In this document: one piece after another, positions 13,701 through 28,700 of the stretch | Layout of the letters: each line of letters begins with the position of its first letter | How positions within the stretch are numbered: the first letter of the stretch is position 1 | Source: Mauremys mutica | Taxonomy: Eukaryota > Chordata > Testudines > Geoemydidae | Direction: 5' to 3' | NCBI RefSeq assembly: GCF_020497125.1 | Contig: NC_059087.1 | Coordinates: forward strand, 18,943,925-19,007,924 | DNA length: 64,000 bases | Program-made: the position numbers and the translations under genes | Notes under the pieces: model-generated | Seen by the model: the letters and a program-made list of their open reading frames with translations, nothing else | What the model was told of the DNA's origin: nothing | The model's database searches: none

Positions 13701-16700
13701 CCCTTCTGCTCCCTAATCAACCCTCACCGCAGCCCCATGAGGGGGACACTCGCCTCTTTTCACAGATGAGGAAGCAGAAGCAGATAAATGTAATGCCTTG
13801 GTCAAAGCTGCAGCAGTTAAGTGTCAGCGCCGGGATTAGAAATCGGGAGCTCCTGCCTCATAGTCCCATGCTTATCAAAGCCCCTGGCCTACATGATAAA
13901 ACATTAAAACGGAAGATTTTCGTGGAGCAGAGAAGTGGATTTTGTGGGTGAGGCTAATTATGAATCTCCGCTGTGGATTCAAAGGGGACAGTCAAGCCAC
14001 TCGCTTGTCTCACGTGATACATCAAACCCCCACTGGGGTTACCACACATTGTCTAGCCCCTGCAGTAGCCCAGAGGCTGTGACAGAGCCCATAGCGCTAT
14101 CTAAGAAACAGTGACATGACCAGCTGCATCCACCCAAAGGGATCCAGGTGAACTGGTGGGACACACGGAAGGTAGGTCAGGAAGAAGAAGAGAGGGGATG
14201 TTGGACGCTGTTCTGTGGTCATTGCCACTGTCCAAAGCTGTAATGACTGGCTCCAAATGGAGCCCTGCCGTCTCCCTGGCCAGAAGTTGGCCCTTGTAAG
14301 GGTTAAATGGAGACGTACTGGTGGGAAAACATCTGCTGGATGCTTTCCTGGGTGCTGTAAGTCCCCAGTAGCCCCATTAAAGTCAGTGGAGTTGTTCCAG
14401 TGTCACGGGGTGTAACAGCAGAATCGGACCCAGGGACCTCACGAATGGCCCTTAAATGACAGACCTTACTGTCCCCAAGCGACAGTGACATGAGCCCTGG
14501 GCCATTCAGAAGGGAGGGAGACCCCTCTGTCAGGCCTGAGATGGGACGGAGGGTGTGGCACAGCCTATCCATCCGGGCCGGACGCTGTTCTTACCCAGTG
14601 CCGGCACTTCAGCAGCACTTCCTGAAACACTCTAGCCGCCATCTTGACCACCGTGAGTGGCAGGAGCGGCTCAGGCCCTGCCGGTGGTGCCAGAGGGAGA
14701 ATCTTCTCCACGAGGCCTCCCAAGAGCAGCCCTATTTCCTGCGGGGGCCAAAGAAACAAACCAAATTAGGCGTGAGAGCAAGACTTAGCTCAATTGACGT
14801 GGCCTCTCTCCTCCGTGGGGCTAGTGAGGGATTTGGTGCATTGCTGGCTAAGAGCATCATTACGCTCCAGGGCGCTTCAAAACGCACATGGCGCCCGGCA
14901 GACATGCCTCAGCCCGGTTTCCACTGGCACAAACTGAAGAGCCCCCTCCAGCTGGTCTTTCGCTTTGCCCTCCCTTCACCCTTGCCCCAGTCAATGCTTC
15001 AGTAAGGTGGGGACTTTATACCTATGCAGTCTCTGGCAAGGATCAGTCTGAGCCCGATTTGATCCTGCTGCCATTGAAATGGTAAAAACTCCCACTGATT
15101 TCAGTGGGAGCAAGATCAGGTCCCTGATTATCCCATCACGTGGATCACTGATGTTTGCGAGTACCCAGGAATCAAACCAGACAGGCAGAGAGCAGCAAGT
15201 CTCTGTCGTGCAAGGACCCTGCACGTTCTGGGAGGCATTTTAACGCCAAGGCAAATCCATCAGGGTGTCGTTTATTATTGCTAAAGGGCAATAGCTAAGA
15301 CTAGTGCTTTGCAGACTAGTGTGAGAAGCCCAGGTCCCTGCCCTGAGACGCTCAGTTAAGCAACGTACAGATAAAGGAGGTGGGGGGACGGCTGGAACAA
15401 AACCATCTGATTGTGTAACGCTGAGGCGTGGCAGAAGGAAGCGGGAGAGGACAGGTAGCAGAAGGTGGTCACAGATGTGAATGTTCAGGAGTGCCTTGAA
15501 GGAGAAGAGGCCGGTGGCTAGGAAACATGGCTCTAATGAACGCTCCCTCAAGCCGTTCACAATTCTTTACTGGTCTGGCAGCCAAGTGCAAAACTCTCTC
15601 TTCTGCCTTTCCAAACATGCGAGTCAGTGCTAGAAATAATTTCCTAGCTGAGCCTGGCCCTCAAACCCCTCAGTGAGCAGTGTAGGAACTGGCTGATCCA
15701 CCGAGTCAAATCACTAAGAGCAAAATTCTCCTGGAACAGGGCCAGTTCTGCTGCAGCCAAGAGCCGCTGTCCTGCCGTGTGTTTCCTGTGACGATTTGAC
15801 TCAGCAGCAGAGTTATCATCTAGGCCTAGATCGTCACAGGAATTTAGGCTCCCACCTTTCAGTGAAGTCAATGGGCGTTAGGTGTCTGAACAGCACTGTG
15901 GAGCTGGGCCAGAGATTCTAGAGAATTACACAGAAGCCTCTAGTGATAGAGACACCAGACACCTGGCACATTGTTACAAAGGCTCCATGGTGCTTGATCT
16001 TGCTAGCCAGCAGCAGGAAATGCTTGGAAGAACTGTCCTCATTTAAAAAGCCATCCTAGTGCAAGACTATATAGGAAGGGATCCATTCCCCAGCTGGTAC
16101 CTGGGACTAGCAGAACAGCAGCTGAATCAGGAAGACTCAGGGATTGGTGCAGAGAGGCAAGGGGAATGGGGCGGGACCTGAAGCAGCTGGAGCCCATTAG
16201 GGTCTCAGGAAACCAGTCAACTATTTACTATTTAAAAGGAGGAGGCAGCACTGACACTGAGGAGGCAGTAACAACTAGTGAGCAAGCAGGTGAGTCGGCT
16301 CCGTCCACACCAACCGAGCGTTTGTCTTGGCTTGTGTTTAACCCTGGGGTAAAGGAGTTCGGGCCTGTTATGTCTCTGACAGAGGAAATCAGATTGAGGC
16401 CTGGGAAAAGGGCCCTTTTTGTTTGCCCTGAGTGTGAAAAGGGGGAATTCCAGCACTGGGGTTAGGTGAAGCTGTAAAGGGAATCCTTTAAAAAACCAAA
16501 CCCCTTAGTTGCCTGGGTTTTCTTTGGCAGAGGACCCAGTTCACTTCTCAGCTAGAGTGACAGAAAGGATGCAGGAGAAGACTAGGTATCTGGCATCCTT
16601 CCCCCTGCTTCCCAAACCAAAGGTGTCCCCTGTCCTGGCTGCCTCCCCTGTCCCAAGCCTCTTGATGACAGAACTCTACTGGCAGGGTCTTAGCTCCCTT

Positions 16701-19700
16701 CAGGCCGCTTATGGAAGCTCCTTACCTTCACGGAGACCCAGCAGCAGGTCAGGATAAGGTTGTGCTCCTCGGACAGCAGGATGGAGTCCTCCCCATCCTG
16801 CTGCTCCAGGCCTTTCCCCAGCATGATAAGGGAGCCAATAGCATTTACCATGTCTGCAAATGAAGGAGCAGCTGCTGCAAAAACACAAGCAGAAGGCAGA
16901 TTTGTTTTAGCCACAGCACAGGTAATGATGGGTGGGGAGGTAGAGGAGAGCCTGCTATGGGTATGAAATCCAGAGAAAAGGAGAATGGAAATGGCCTTAC
17001 AAAGGCAGATGGTCACCTGAGTCTTGCTTAAGTCTGAGAAGGATCAAATCCATGATCTTCTGATTTGTGGGTGGAGAGAGAGTGAGTCTCAAACTTCCAT
17101 AGTGTGGCCAGTAGCTAAAGAGAGGTTGTGGTATAGACCCCACCCTTCCAACCCATGATCCTGTGGACTCTCCCTGCGTGACTGTGTGACATACCTGTCG
17201 TAACTGCAGTTGTGTGTTCAGGTTTTTGTTGTCTTTAAAGTGCCATGTTCCTTCTTAAAGTCAATTGTTGTCTCCTTCTGCCCTTTATTTCCCTTTTCCC
17301 CAACCCCCCGGTATGCTCTTCTCTCCTCCTGCTCATTCTTCTCTGCCATCTGGGCCCCTTCTCCACTGTCACTTGGTTGCCTTAACCCTTGCTGTCCTAG
17401 CCATTCTGTCTGGCTACCTGAGCCCCTTCTCCTGCTGGGCACCCTACCGTGTGTTCATCCTGCCCTGGGCATTCCTCCTCTCCTTGGCCACTCCAGTCCC
17501 CTTTCCTCCTCTTATGGAGCAGCAGCCTCTTTTAGAGGCAGTTAGGTGGAAACAAGAGGAAGCAGGTGGTTTTCACAGACCTGCAGTCGGCTCTTTGGAA
17601 AGAAGAGCTTGGAGGGCTGCAGAGGCAGCTGGAAATGAGACCACCTGTGACCAGCCAGCTTTCTGCAATCCACAGTTTAAGAGCTCTTGGCACATGATGG
17701 AGGCAGGCGTAGTTGAAAGGGCATGACACTGGGGGGGGGAGGGCTGGCTGGGAACCCTTCCTCACCTGGCTGGTTGGCGTTGGGCCCCTGCCTGCTCTGG
17801 AGCACCCCCAGGAGGAAGGTGCTGATGTCTCCCAGCAAGATCACCAAATGGCTGAGGAGTTCCTGCCAGCTCTGCACGTGCTCCCCCTTCAGCATGGAGA
17901 CTGCCCCCTCCGGTACCTCAAGCAGACACCTCCGCAGCGCCGCCATCACTCCTACACAGATAACACTCCAGTTATCGCAGGGCTGGACGCTTGCATGTTC
18001 CCTTCCCATGTAATCCCCCAAATGAGCTGGGTCCCTGAAGTTTAGCGAGAGCTGGAGGCAGCCCGTGGCAAAGAACCGCTGTCCCTAGATGATATCCGCA
18101 CAGTACCGGCAGAGGGCCAGGTATACAGTCAAGCTCCCTTCCTGGAGACGTGGCGTTCCAGATAGATAAGATACATAACTCCAACAGGAGCTGTTTAATA
18201 GCGTGTGGAAATGGGGCTGACGTTTGGGACAAGAAGGGAAAAAATACTGTGCTGAGGGGGATCTGAGGCCAGGGAAAAGTCAGTAGCCGCTTGGAAATCG
18301 AGCCAGAGCAGCTGGAAATAGTGCCACGGACAAGTGGCCAACATCTCAGCTCTCCATTCCACAGCAAGCTCGACCCTTGTCCCAGCCCATAAATACACAG
18401 CATGTTTCATCTCCAACATACTTCTCAAAACGCTCGCCCCTCATCACACGGCCTATGTGACATAGCTAGGGCTGCCTCAAGCCCAGACGGGGACATGAGC
18501 AGAGGGGTGAAGCAACTTGCCCAAGGCCACAGGGAATCTCTTTGTCGTTTCTGGGAGTGGAGTTAGTTGTGCTGTGCTCAGGCCAGTTACTGGCTACATG
18601 ATTTGCTGAATCATAGACCTGATCCATCACATGACACACAGCTGTAGTGTGACAGGACTGCAGGGGAGAGAAGGGGCATGGGAGCTCTGATGTCTCCCTC
18701 CCCATGATGCCCGGGGACGCACCATGCATTGAGTTAGTGCTCGCTGCCTGCAGCAGGTCTTGACAAGCCATGGCGTAGTGAGCTTGCAACATGCGAAGAA
18801 GATACTGAGCAAAGCACAGGCCTCGGTGCTGCGGAGTTGGCGCTGCTTTTCCCTCTGGGAATAGTCTCTTCAAGGTGCTGCCGTCTGACCTGGAGGAGGA
18901 GGAGGAGGCAGATGCTAACACCACTGACAAACCTCAGAGGGAGCCCTCGCCTAATCTGGCACAGTGACAATCCTCACCGCCGAGGGCTGGAGGCCTTGTG
19001 TCCTAACATTGGTAACACACCATCGCCTTCAAACTTTGTAAGGTTACTTCAGAGCACGGGCCACTGCTGCCTGGCCTCCTGTCCTGCTGAGGTGAATTAT
19101 AAGTGACCCCTCTGAATAGTAAGAAATATTAATGTTCTCGCTTCATAGCTACTTGTTTTGTTTCTTTAAATACTACATCCTGAATGCTAAGGCAGATGTC
19201 AGTATTGTTCCCTAGGAAGCAGGAGAAATCTATTTGGTCAGGGGCAGGGCGGGTGTGCTGAGAAAGAAAAATCAAATAGTTCTATTTCAGGTGGGAAAAG
19301 ACACTTCAGACAAAATCTGGCATGAGGATCTGTCCTCTGGGATCACAGAGGCAGAGGATTAAACAAGCGGTTGGATGTTGATGCCCTGTCTGAGTCTGAG
19401 ATCAGAGTAACTGGAAAGACATTTGAGCGCTATGTAAGCGATATCAAACTGGTTGGAATCGGGAGTCAGCTAAGCAAGTCATGGTGAGCTGTGTGTGTGG
19501 ACAGACAGGATTATGTACACACTACCGGGTCTCCTTCCCACATGGCCCCTGTCTAAGTCCTTTCTAGAGAAAACGAGAGCGAGAAGCCAGTCAGTACTTC
19601 TGGAGGATGGTTTTCATCAACACCGCTCCTGCTTCTGCCTCCTGCACTCTGGGGCTGCTCACAGCCTCCCGGGCACGCTCAAACAGAGCCACAGCAATGG

Positions 19701-22700
19701 GTTCTGGGAAAGCCGGTGGAAAGTAGCGGATGAGCAGCTCTGATGCCAGCTCTCGGACCTGCCAAGAGAGGAGGGGGGTGGAGAGAGGGGAAGGTTATGT
19801 CAGGACACAGGTGAGGAAGCAGAGAGAGGCTATGGGGAGCAGGAATCCAGAGCCAATAGAACCCATTCAGGCCTCTGATTCTGGAAGCAAAAGGGGCACC
19901 CGTCGTTACTTTGCTCTTCTGTACTGCCGTGGTGGCGGGAGGCTACTGGGGTTCCGACAGAGCACAAGAACACAGGCTACCAGCAGCAGCACGCGCAAGG
20001 AAAGCTGGCAGCCAGATCTGCCTCTTTACTGAGGGGGCCAGCGTCCCCAGCGCTGTCCCTGCCCAATCTTGATAGGGTCCCCTGCTTCCGTTCAGTTAAA
20101 CAGGCCACTCCTGCTGCTCAAGCCAAGCAGCTTCTGTTATCAATTCCAGCTGCCCACAACACAGAGCTGTGGCAGTGTTGGGGACAGAGGGCTGCTCACC
20201 TCATTCGTACTGTCCTGCAAGCAGCTCAGCAGTGCCAACAAGTTGCTTCTAGAGAAAAAGTCCCAGCAGCCCTTCTGCCCGGCCCAGCTCAACAATGCTG
20301 CCATGTTCTCTGTGGTGACAGAAAGGCAGGACGGTGAGATGTAGGCAGTAAGTGTTGTCAGGGCTGAACTCAATCGAAAGGGTGGTGGCAAGCAGCAGGG
20401 AAAATGGGTCCTGCTACTTCATAACGACTCTGGTTTATTCTCTGCTGCCAGTGCTGGGAAAGAAGGGCTTTTTATCCTGTACAGTCATGCAGCTGCAGAA
20501 CCTTTGTCCCCAACCCCAAGGGCTCCCCTGTGCGAGGGAATGAGGGAGAGCAGAGTACCCAACGCAGCTTCTGCTGCACAGCGTATTGCTGCAACAATGC
20601 ACTGTCAGTGCTGGAAGTACAAGTTAGCGTTAACTGGGCTGGGGGCTGCAAACTAGTTTCTATCCAATGAGCCCTTGGGTGGGTAAAGATTTGACTCCAC
20701 TGAGCCTTGTGCCATCTCACACACATGGGAGCTTATCATAGGTAGGGCCCTACCAAATTCACGGCCATGAAAAACGCGTCACAGACCACGAAATCTGGTC
20801 TTTTGTGTGCTTTGATCCTGTACTCTACAGATTTCACGGGGGAAACCAGCGTTTCTCAAACTGGGGGTCCTGACCCTAAAGGGAGTTGCAGGAGTGTTGC
20901 AAGATTATTTTAGGGAGGTTGCGGTATTGCCACCCTTACTTCTGCACTGCTGCCTTCAGAGCTGGGCAGCCGGAGAGCGGCAGCTGTTGGCCAGGCACTC
21001 AGCGCTGAAGGCAGAGCCCCGCCAGCAGCAGCAGAGAGTACGGATGGCACGGTATGGTATTGCCACCCTTCTGCACTGCTGCCTTAAGAGTCGTGTGGCC
21101 GGAGAGCAGCGGCGGCTGCTGACTAAGGGCCCAGCTCTGCAGGCAGCAGCGCAGAAGTAAGGGTGGCAACCCCATCCCAGGCCATCCTTCCTTCTGCGCT
21201 GCTGCTGGCAGCGGCTCTGCCTTCAGAGCTGGGCTCCCAGCCAGCAGCCGCCGCTCTCCAGCTGCCCAGCTCTGAAGGCAACGCCTCTGCCATCTACAGT
21301 GCAGAAGTAAGGGCGGTACCACAACCGCCCCTACAATAACCTTGTGACCCACCCCCCCACCTCCTTTTTGGGTCAGGACCCCAGCAATTACAGCACTGTG
21401 AAATTTCAGATTTAAATAGCTGAAATCATGGAACTCTTGATTTAAAAAAATCCTATGACCGTGAAATTGACCAAAACAGACTGTGAATTTGGTAGGGCCC
21501 TAATCATAGACAGGTCAATGCAGAGTCCCGAACATTCCTCATATAATGTCAGAGGCTCTTGATTATTTTATTTTTTTTCTTCCCACCCCAACCCCTCCAG
21601 GGACGTAGACTCCCAGCTGCTCATCAGCAGCCCCCAGAGTTGAGGGCCAAAGCATGTAGATGGAGGTTGTTTGTAAAAGGCTACAGAATATTTTTCTGGA
21701 TTTGATACACACACCCCCAAATCACATGGAGAGGCCATTCCGTGAGGGCATTTTAATGTGGACACCCTGCTGACGGCTACTGATGGGGGTCAGACGCAGA
21801 CAGGCTGAGGAATCGACTCAGAGCTCATTCGGTTCAGGGGTGGCCTGCTGTTACCCACGTGGAGGCTGCCCCTTCTTCCTGGCGGGGCTCCAAGTGTCGG
21901 TGCAGGTCTCCAGCACCGCGGCCAGGAGCAGCAGGGCAGTCTTCTTCCTCTGGTAATTTGACCCTGGGCTCAGAAAGGAAATGCTTAACTGCAGCAGCCA
22001 CTCCACAAAATCTGTATGGGGGGGGAAAAAAAGCACCTCTGGGTTACTTGTGAGCGCTGCACAGAGGGAGGGCGGGGTGAACCCTCTGGAGCAGGAGGGT
22101 GCACCGGCTCGTCACACTAGATTGACTATAAGGTGGGAAAGTGCCTGGCTACCGAGGGGCTCCCCAGCGTCTAATGGTCAATTGGCACTTCGGGACAACA
22201 GAGGGACTAGGACTTGGCTCCAGCTCCTCCAAAGCCCAGGCCCCAGCTGTCAGCTGTGCCAGCCCTGTGACACACAGCTGGTGGCTTTGATTTCTGTCCC
22301 ACAGAACGCACTGACATGTACGTCAGCCAGTTCACCTGCTTCCGATTAACTCCACGGGGGATTTTTTTACTTGAAAATCTACTTTTCGCTCTTAATGGTG
22401 ACTCTTTGCTCAGCCTGGGTGACGGAAAACCCACTCACGAGTTTCACGTTTGTTCACACTGTTTTGCTATGTTCAGAGAAAGTATCCCCCAGCCTAGAGC
22501 ACTTGCAGAAAGGAACTTTATTTCTGGACGTGCTCAGACAGTTTGGTTTTGGGCCAAGAATGCCAAAATGTCCTATCGCCCCAGGCTGTTGCAATATGAC
22601 CAACACCTCTCCCTTGCACAGCACTTCTCGAAGCGCTTTACACCGGAAGGTCAGTATTGTTCTCCCCATTTTTACAGATGGGGAAACTGAGGCACAGAGC

Positions 22701-25700
22701 AATGAAGTGACTTGCTCATCAGGCCTATGGCAGAACCAGGAATCTCAAGTCGCTGCTTCTCCTCTGTAAGCTTTCCAGTTCTCCAGACTCTTGAAATGTG
22801 GAGAAGCATCCAAATTTCAGAGTGTTTATCCCAACTGAACCCAAATGCTTGACCCACTGATGTTGGCCCAGCCTCATTACCTGCACTGCAAACCCCAAAC
22901 ATTCTAACCCAGGCGTCAAGCTCCCCAAACTTATGAGACTAACAAAATGATTATAATCCCCCCTCCCAATCAATTGATTTGCCATCTGCTTTCTGAGCCT
23001 TTAGGGGGTCACAGTTCCTAGCTTTTCTTCACAACCAGGCAGCCTAGAAAAAATAAATAAAAGCGGAGAGTCTCACAGTCACATGACTCCAGGAGCTGAG
23101 ACTTTAAGAAAAAATACCAAAGATTGTGAAATTCGTGATCAAATCACAAGAGTTGGTATTGCTGAGTTACACGCCCGCTGGCTGGCTCGGCGGTAGCAGG
23201 ACTGGAGCTCAGAAGAGAGCAGTCCTGGCAGATAGCTGTGGAATCACAAGGCCTGGTGCCAGAAGACAGAATCAAACTTCCATTAATGGTCCAAGTTGCC
23301 CAACCCCCACTGTCCAGGCCCAGTTGCACGACCCACCAGAGCTCCCTACGCGCATCCCAGCTCAAGTGGGCCACAAAAGGGTAGTGCTAGGTGATGGCTT
23401 TGTGTGTGAAACACCTAATCCTGGAGGCCACTGAGGTGAGAAGAGATGAAAAGTTAAGCAGCGATGGGAGCCTATGGGGACCAAAGGCTTGGAGTGAGAT
23501 GTCAGGAGCGGCTCACTCACCTACTGCTGGTGCAAGTGCGCCTTCCGGATCCGCGCCGGCTGAGCGCTCGGTAGCTTTGCTCTGCATCTTGCCGCGCAGC
23601 TGAGAGAGCGCGCTGTCCCTCAGCCTGACCAGAGCCTTCCTCACTGCAGCCTGAAGCAGCTGCCGGAAAGAGGACGAGTCGCAGTTCAGGTTCAGTGGCA
23701 AGAATTCCTTCAGTAGACGGACCTCCACCTCTGACAAGGCCTGGTTGGTCCTGGGGCTGCAACACAGGAGACCCAGTGCTGCTAGGCGAATATTGTCCTC
23801 CCTGGAGTGCAAGCAGCAGCAGAGCCTTTCCAAAGTCTCCCCATCCAGGGGCAAGGCCCCGGTGATGATCTTGCGGCTGTTCAGCAGGGTGACCCACGCC
23901 CGAAGGTGGGCAGAGTCCCCACCACTGCAGCTCTCAGCAAGCAAAGCATAAGAGGCGGGGAAGAGCCGCAAAGTCCAGACAAGAAGGTAGTTGGAAGCGT
24001 TGCTCTGAAGGAAGGAGATGGGAGAGGTCAAAGCACTGACCAGGGTGGGCAGCCAGTGCAGTGCCCACTTCTGAGCCAGCTCCTCCTCTGTGGCAGGTTC
24101 CGCTCCCTCAATCCACTGCTTGCGCTGCTGTTGCAAAATGGTTTTATACACGTCTGATGCAGCTGGGCACAGGTGGTTAGTGGAAAGGCAGTTCAGAAGG
24201 TGCTGGGGAAGATCCTTGTAGGTATCCAGAACCTAGAAAACCCCAAATAACTTTACGGTCCTTGTTTGCTTCAGGCAGCCCCTGAACTCTCCTAACGCAC
24301 CAAGGAAACAAGCCTTGCTCATCTTATTAGTAGCTAAACCAGAGGCTATATTATGACAATGGAGGAAGAGCAGCCTTCCCCCACCAAGGAGGGGTAGATC
24401 CCAACACAGGTGGTACTTTCTGGTCACTGGTGGCACTAAGCAATGCTGAGATACCACAGTGATCAGTGCTTTTGACTAAGGCTGCATTCAAATCAGTGAC
24501 CCGGTGGTAAAAGGCTACATGTTCCAGCCCCAATTTTCCCAAGCTACCTATTGCATTTGATGTATTGTTTCTGTCCTCTTTCATGAGCTGGCTATTCTCT
24601 GTGCAACAGCTAAAGAGCTAACCTGGGCTCCTGGTTACCAGGTCAGAGAGACTGGGAACACGCAATACCTGTCCCACTGTGGGAAGCACTCGCGCATCCC
24701 ACCCACGCATTAAGTGTCTTGGATACTGCGTGTCCCCACCAGGCTTCCTTACTTTCTCTGTGCCCACGTAGGGGAGAATGGCACACAGGGGGAAGTATCT
24801 GGCTTTGACCTGCCAGGGCATTGTGATAATTCTCTGCAGGAACTGTTCATAGAGGGGCCTCTCCAGGTCCTCGAAGCGATGGCACTCCAGGCGGTAGATC
24901 TCCAGGAGATGTTGGAAGGAGCTATGTATGAACTCTGACGCCCCTTCCACCTGAACAACCGGAAAAGAAATGCAAACTAAGAAGAGATTCTCTATCATGT
25001 CTCACTGCCGGATATTGCTAGAGGGGCTTTGACATCCTCCACCCTCCTTATCTGTCGCTAGGGATTGCCTGTCCTGTGGCAAATGATAACCAACATTAAG
25101 TCGTCCCATTTTTGCCACCAGCAATGGGGGCAGAGGACCCAACACAGCAGTCTGATGGGGCTTGGTAAAAGGCCCCACAGTGTCCCCGCTAGGGCTCCTT
25201 AATGGCATTTGCCAACGGAAAGCTGTCTTTACGAAACTGATGAGACGTGCCGAGTACGGGACTGCTCAGTGGGAGCACGGCTGTTGGAGTCTGGCTCCGC
25301 CAAGCTGCGAGAAAACTGGGCTCTCCTCGCAAAGCGGCAGCACTGACCGAACGTCGCGTCAGCCAGGAGGAAACGGCAATGCCAATGCGCCCAGCCCTAT
25401 AATGTAAGGTCAGTCGTATCTTAGCAACCCTGCCTATGTTACTGTGCGGTGTGTTCTGCTCCCAGTGCATGTGAAATGAGCTAGGGACAGACTAAAACCC
25501 GGCCAGGCTGCACTGTGCACTTTTCTTCACGTGAAAGATGGGGAAGAAGGGAAGATTTCTGGATATTTTCTGGCTGCCCTGGAAGAGGCTGTGGCCTGTA
25601 GGAGCTATGCCCTCCCCCACCCCCCCCGCCAGGCTGGGTGCGTTACCGGGCTTTCTGCATTGTTCCAGATGAACTGGCACAGCCTGTGGAGCAGTTCAGA

Positions 25701-28700
25701 GTTCTCAGCCAGCATGCGGCTCTCCTTGACTTTCCGGATCTCGGGCAGACACTGCAGGACACGTTGCAGCCAGAGGGAGAAAACTGAAAGCACAGAACAG
25801 ACTAGTACAGAGCTCTTCCAGCCAGCAAAACCTCCCACAGCTTGAGTAGGCAACCAGCTAGTGAGCAAACGCCTGCCTCTCTGAACACCATTTCCCCTGA
25901 GATTTCTCTGTGAATGTACCTTCTGCAGCAGGGGCTCGAGGCAAGATTAAGGCAAGCGTGTGCGTTACAGTAAGATGCTACTGAGGGGCCCAGGCTGGAT
26001 TTGATTGGGCTTTAATTTCAAGGTGCCCTAGATATCCTCAAGCAGCTGAGTCACTCTCAGAAATTCCCCTTCCCATACGGTATGTCTATGGGGGTTTGCA
26101 GGTTCCTGCTGCAGTGGGTGGCAAACCTTTAAAACCCTCTTGATGTATAATCGGGGTAGGGCAGATCTTTATTACCTTGGAAACGGTAGTAATGATAATC
26201 CTTCTGCTCTTCGCTCACAGCCCAGACAGCTGGAAACAGCACGTCCAGCAAGAGACAAGCCTGCAGGGCATACACCAGTGTTAAGCAACAGCCGTCAGCT
26301 GAGCTACCACTGTCTTTGTGGTGTTGGGCTTTTCTTGCGGATTGATAGAAGAGCTTCCTAGACACCAGAACTTCAAAGAGGCCCTACTAGGTCATAATTA
26401 AGGCTAAGATTTTGTCACGGATATTTTTAGTAAAAGTCACGGACAGGTCACGGGTAATAAAGAAAAATTCACGGAAGCCCGTGACCTGTCCCTGACTTTT
26501 ACTAAAAAAATCCAGGCTAAAATGGGAAGGGGCCGGGCAACTGTGGGGTGGTGGAGAGCTGCAGGGGTCCCCCTGCTCCTCCATGGCAGCTGGGGAACTG
26601 TGGGGGTCTCAAGTGAGGAAGCTTCCATCACCAGAGCTAGGCCAAGCTGCTAAAGCAATGGGCACTATGTAAATACGCTGAGTCAGCCTTTAGCCAGGAC
26701 GGTCCCTGCTGAAATCCATGGAGGTTTCCCCCCATGCCCCCTAGCTGGGCAGGTTCAGTTCTCTCTTGGACTCCTCCTGCAAAGCTCTTTGCCATGACAC
26801 CAAGACACACCGATCTGTTCACATGCAGTTTTACTCTTTGGCTCTTGAGCCACTGAACTGTTGCCTTCTTACAGCTCATATGGCAGCAGCGGATTGACTA
26901 ATTACATAGAACGTTCCCCCTCCATCCAGCTAAGGCCCTGGCCATAGCAGGTGAACCAGCAACAGTCATGGTGCTAACAGACTTCTAGCATTCTTCTTCT
27001 CTTGATTACCCCTATGATGTGTTCGTGCCTATATCCGCTACTGAAGGGGTTACTCACAGCACAGCTTGACTTCCAAGATTCTCCCTGGGAAACAGATCTA
27101 TCCATACTGATCAGGGAAACAAAGACCCCCTGGCAACAACTACATCTCAACACAAGGCCTTTGCCAACTCTCAGGGCTAAACTCGCTGCTGGTGCAGGTT
27201 GGTGCAGCTCAATCCAAGTGAATGGAACTGGCTTGCTCAGCAATGAATTCGCGTGCACCCCCCGTCCTCTCCCCAGTATCTAAAGCCACCCCAAGTACTT
27301 GCTGAGCCAACACCCAGCAACAGGCGAAAGGCTTTTCTAAACCCTTCGCCCAAAGCCCAGTTTGCTTGTCCTCTGCATTCCCCGAACAGAACGCTCGTTC
27401 TAACTTAGAGCTCTCCTACCTGGGGTGCGACGCTGTCCAGCCGGCAGCTCAGGATCTCCTTCTTGCAGCAAGTTAATAAACCCCTAGTAAGCACCAGTCT
27501 CGCTAAGCCGTCTGAACTCAGGACAGACGTCTCCACCTTCAGTTCCCCAAATCTCAGCTCTCCTGGTCCTAGGGAAAAATCACCAAGTTAGGACAGAGCA
27601 AAGACTTATCCAAACACTGACTTTCAAACCGCAAATCAGCCTTTTGTTTCTCAGGTTAACTTTAGTCCTTCACACCCATTAGTATTAATTGTAGCACAGG
27701 TCAGAGCCAGGCACAGTGTGAGCAGACAGCGCAGAAATATGGCCCATGCAACACAGGGCCTTCCCTGAGCGGACTCTCCCAATCATGCAGAACCGTGTGG
27801 CTGCGCCTGCCAAACACAGCGTACGCTGCCTGCTCCAGAGTGGGAGGGACTCAATCTGCAGAAATAAAAGGTAACCTACTGTGCCGCCTTGTCCCATGGT
27901 CCGAGAGCCCCATATCTAGGCTTTGCTGGACACTTCCTCCCCTTCCTTCACCTGGGAAGGCAGAATGGCCTCTAGGGAAGTGTGATCTGTTCCTATTCAG
28001 CCACTGACTCTGTCACCTTGGGCAGGTCACCTCCCCACCTTTGGAAAGCACGTTGAGATCTAGTGCTAACAAGGATCGTTACTGAAGATCAAGTACGCAC
28101 CTTGGTCGACTAGCTGGAAAAGAGTCAGCACAGCTCTGGCCCCTCTCTCTGGCTCAGCAGCAGTGTTCACCAACATGCTCACGGCAGTGCTGGCCAGCAG
28201 GCGGGCGTCCTTGTTAGCTGTCTGAAGTCACCAGGGAAAAGGAAACTCACCTTTTAAAAAGCTTGTCTTTACAAAGCCATTTAAACATCACTTACTGCCC
28301 TCCCCTCTCCCTGCAAACAAAAGGCACTTACAAAGCCACTGGGGGTGTGCTGCACTTTTGCAGCACATAGGGTGGACTGGATCCTTCTCATCACAACTCT
28401 CCCCACTCCACTGCATTCACACTTACACGGCAGTGTACTGGACACACTGAAACACGTGTATTTCACATGTACAGATGTACTCGTGGGTATGTCTCCAGCT
28501 GGAAAGGGTGGAGACACCCATTACCAGCAGCTGTCACCTAGCATGGCACTATCACTGCATTCTAACGTGGCTTCACTTTAGTGCAGTTATTGTTCCCCCT
28601 CCACTAATCTCCACGGGAGCTGTGGATACTCAGCATCTCTCTGTAGCAGGCAACCTTTGTGTAGGTGCCTGTATTTGAAAATGTTGGCCTTATGTGTTCT

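Noticed and set aside
20894..21352. Repetitive Leu/Ala-rich frames
   Set aside because: They lie inside a non-autonomous TIR element whose GC-rich interior repeats stay open by chance.
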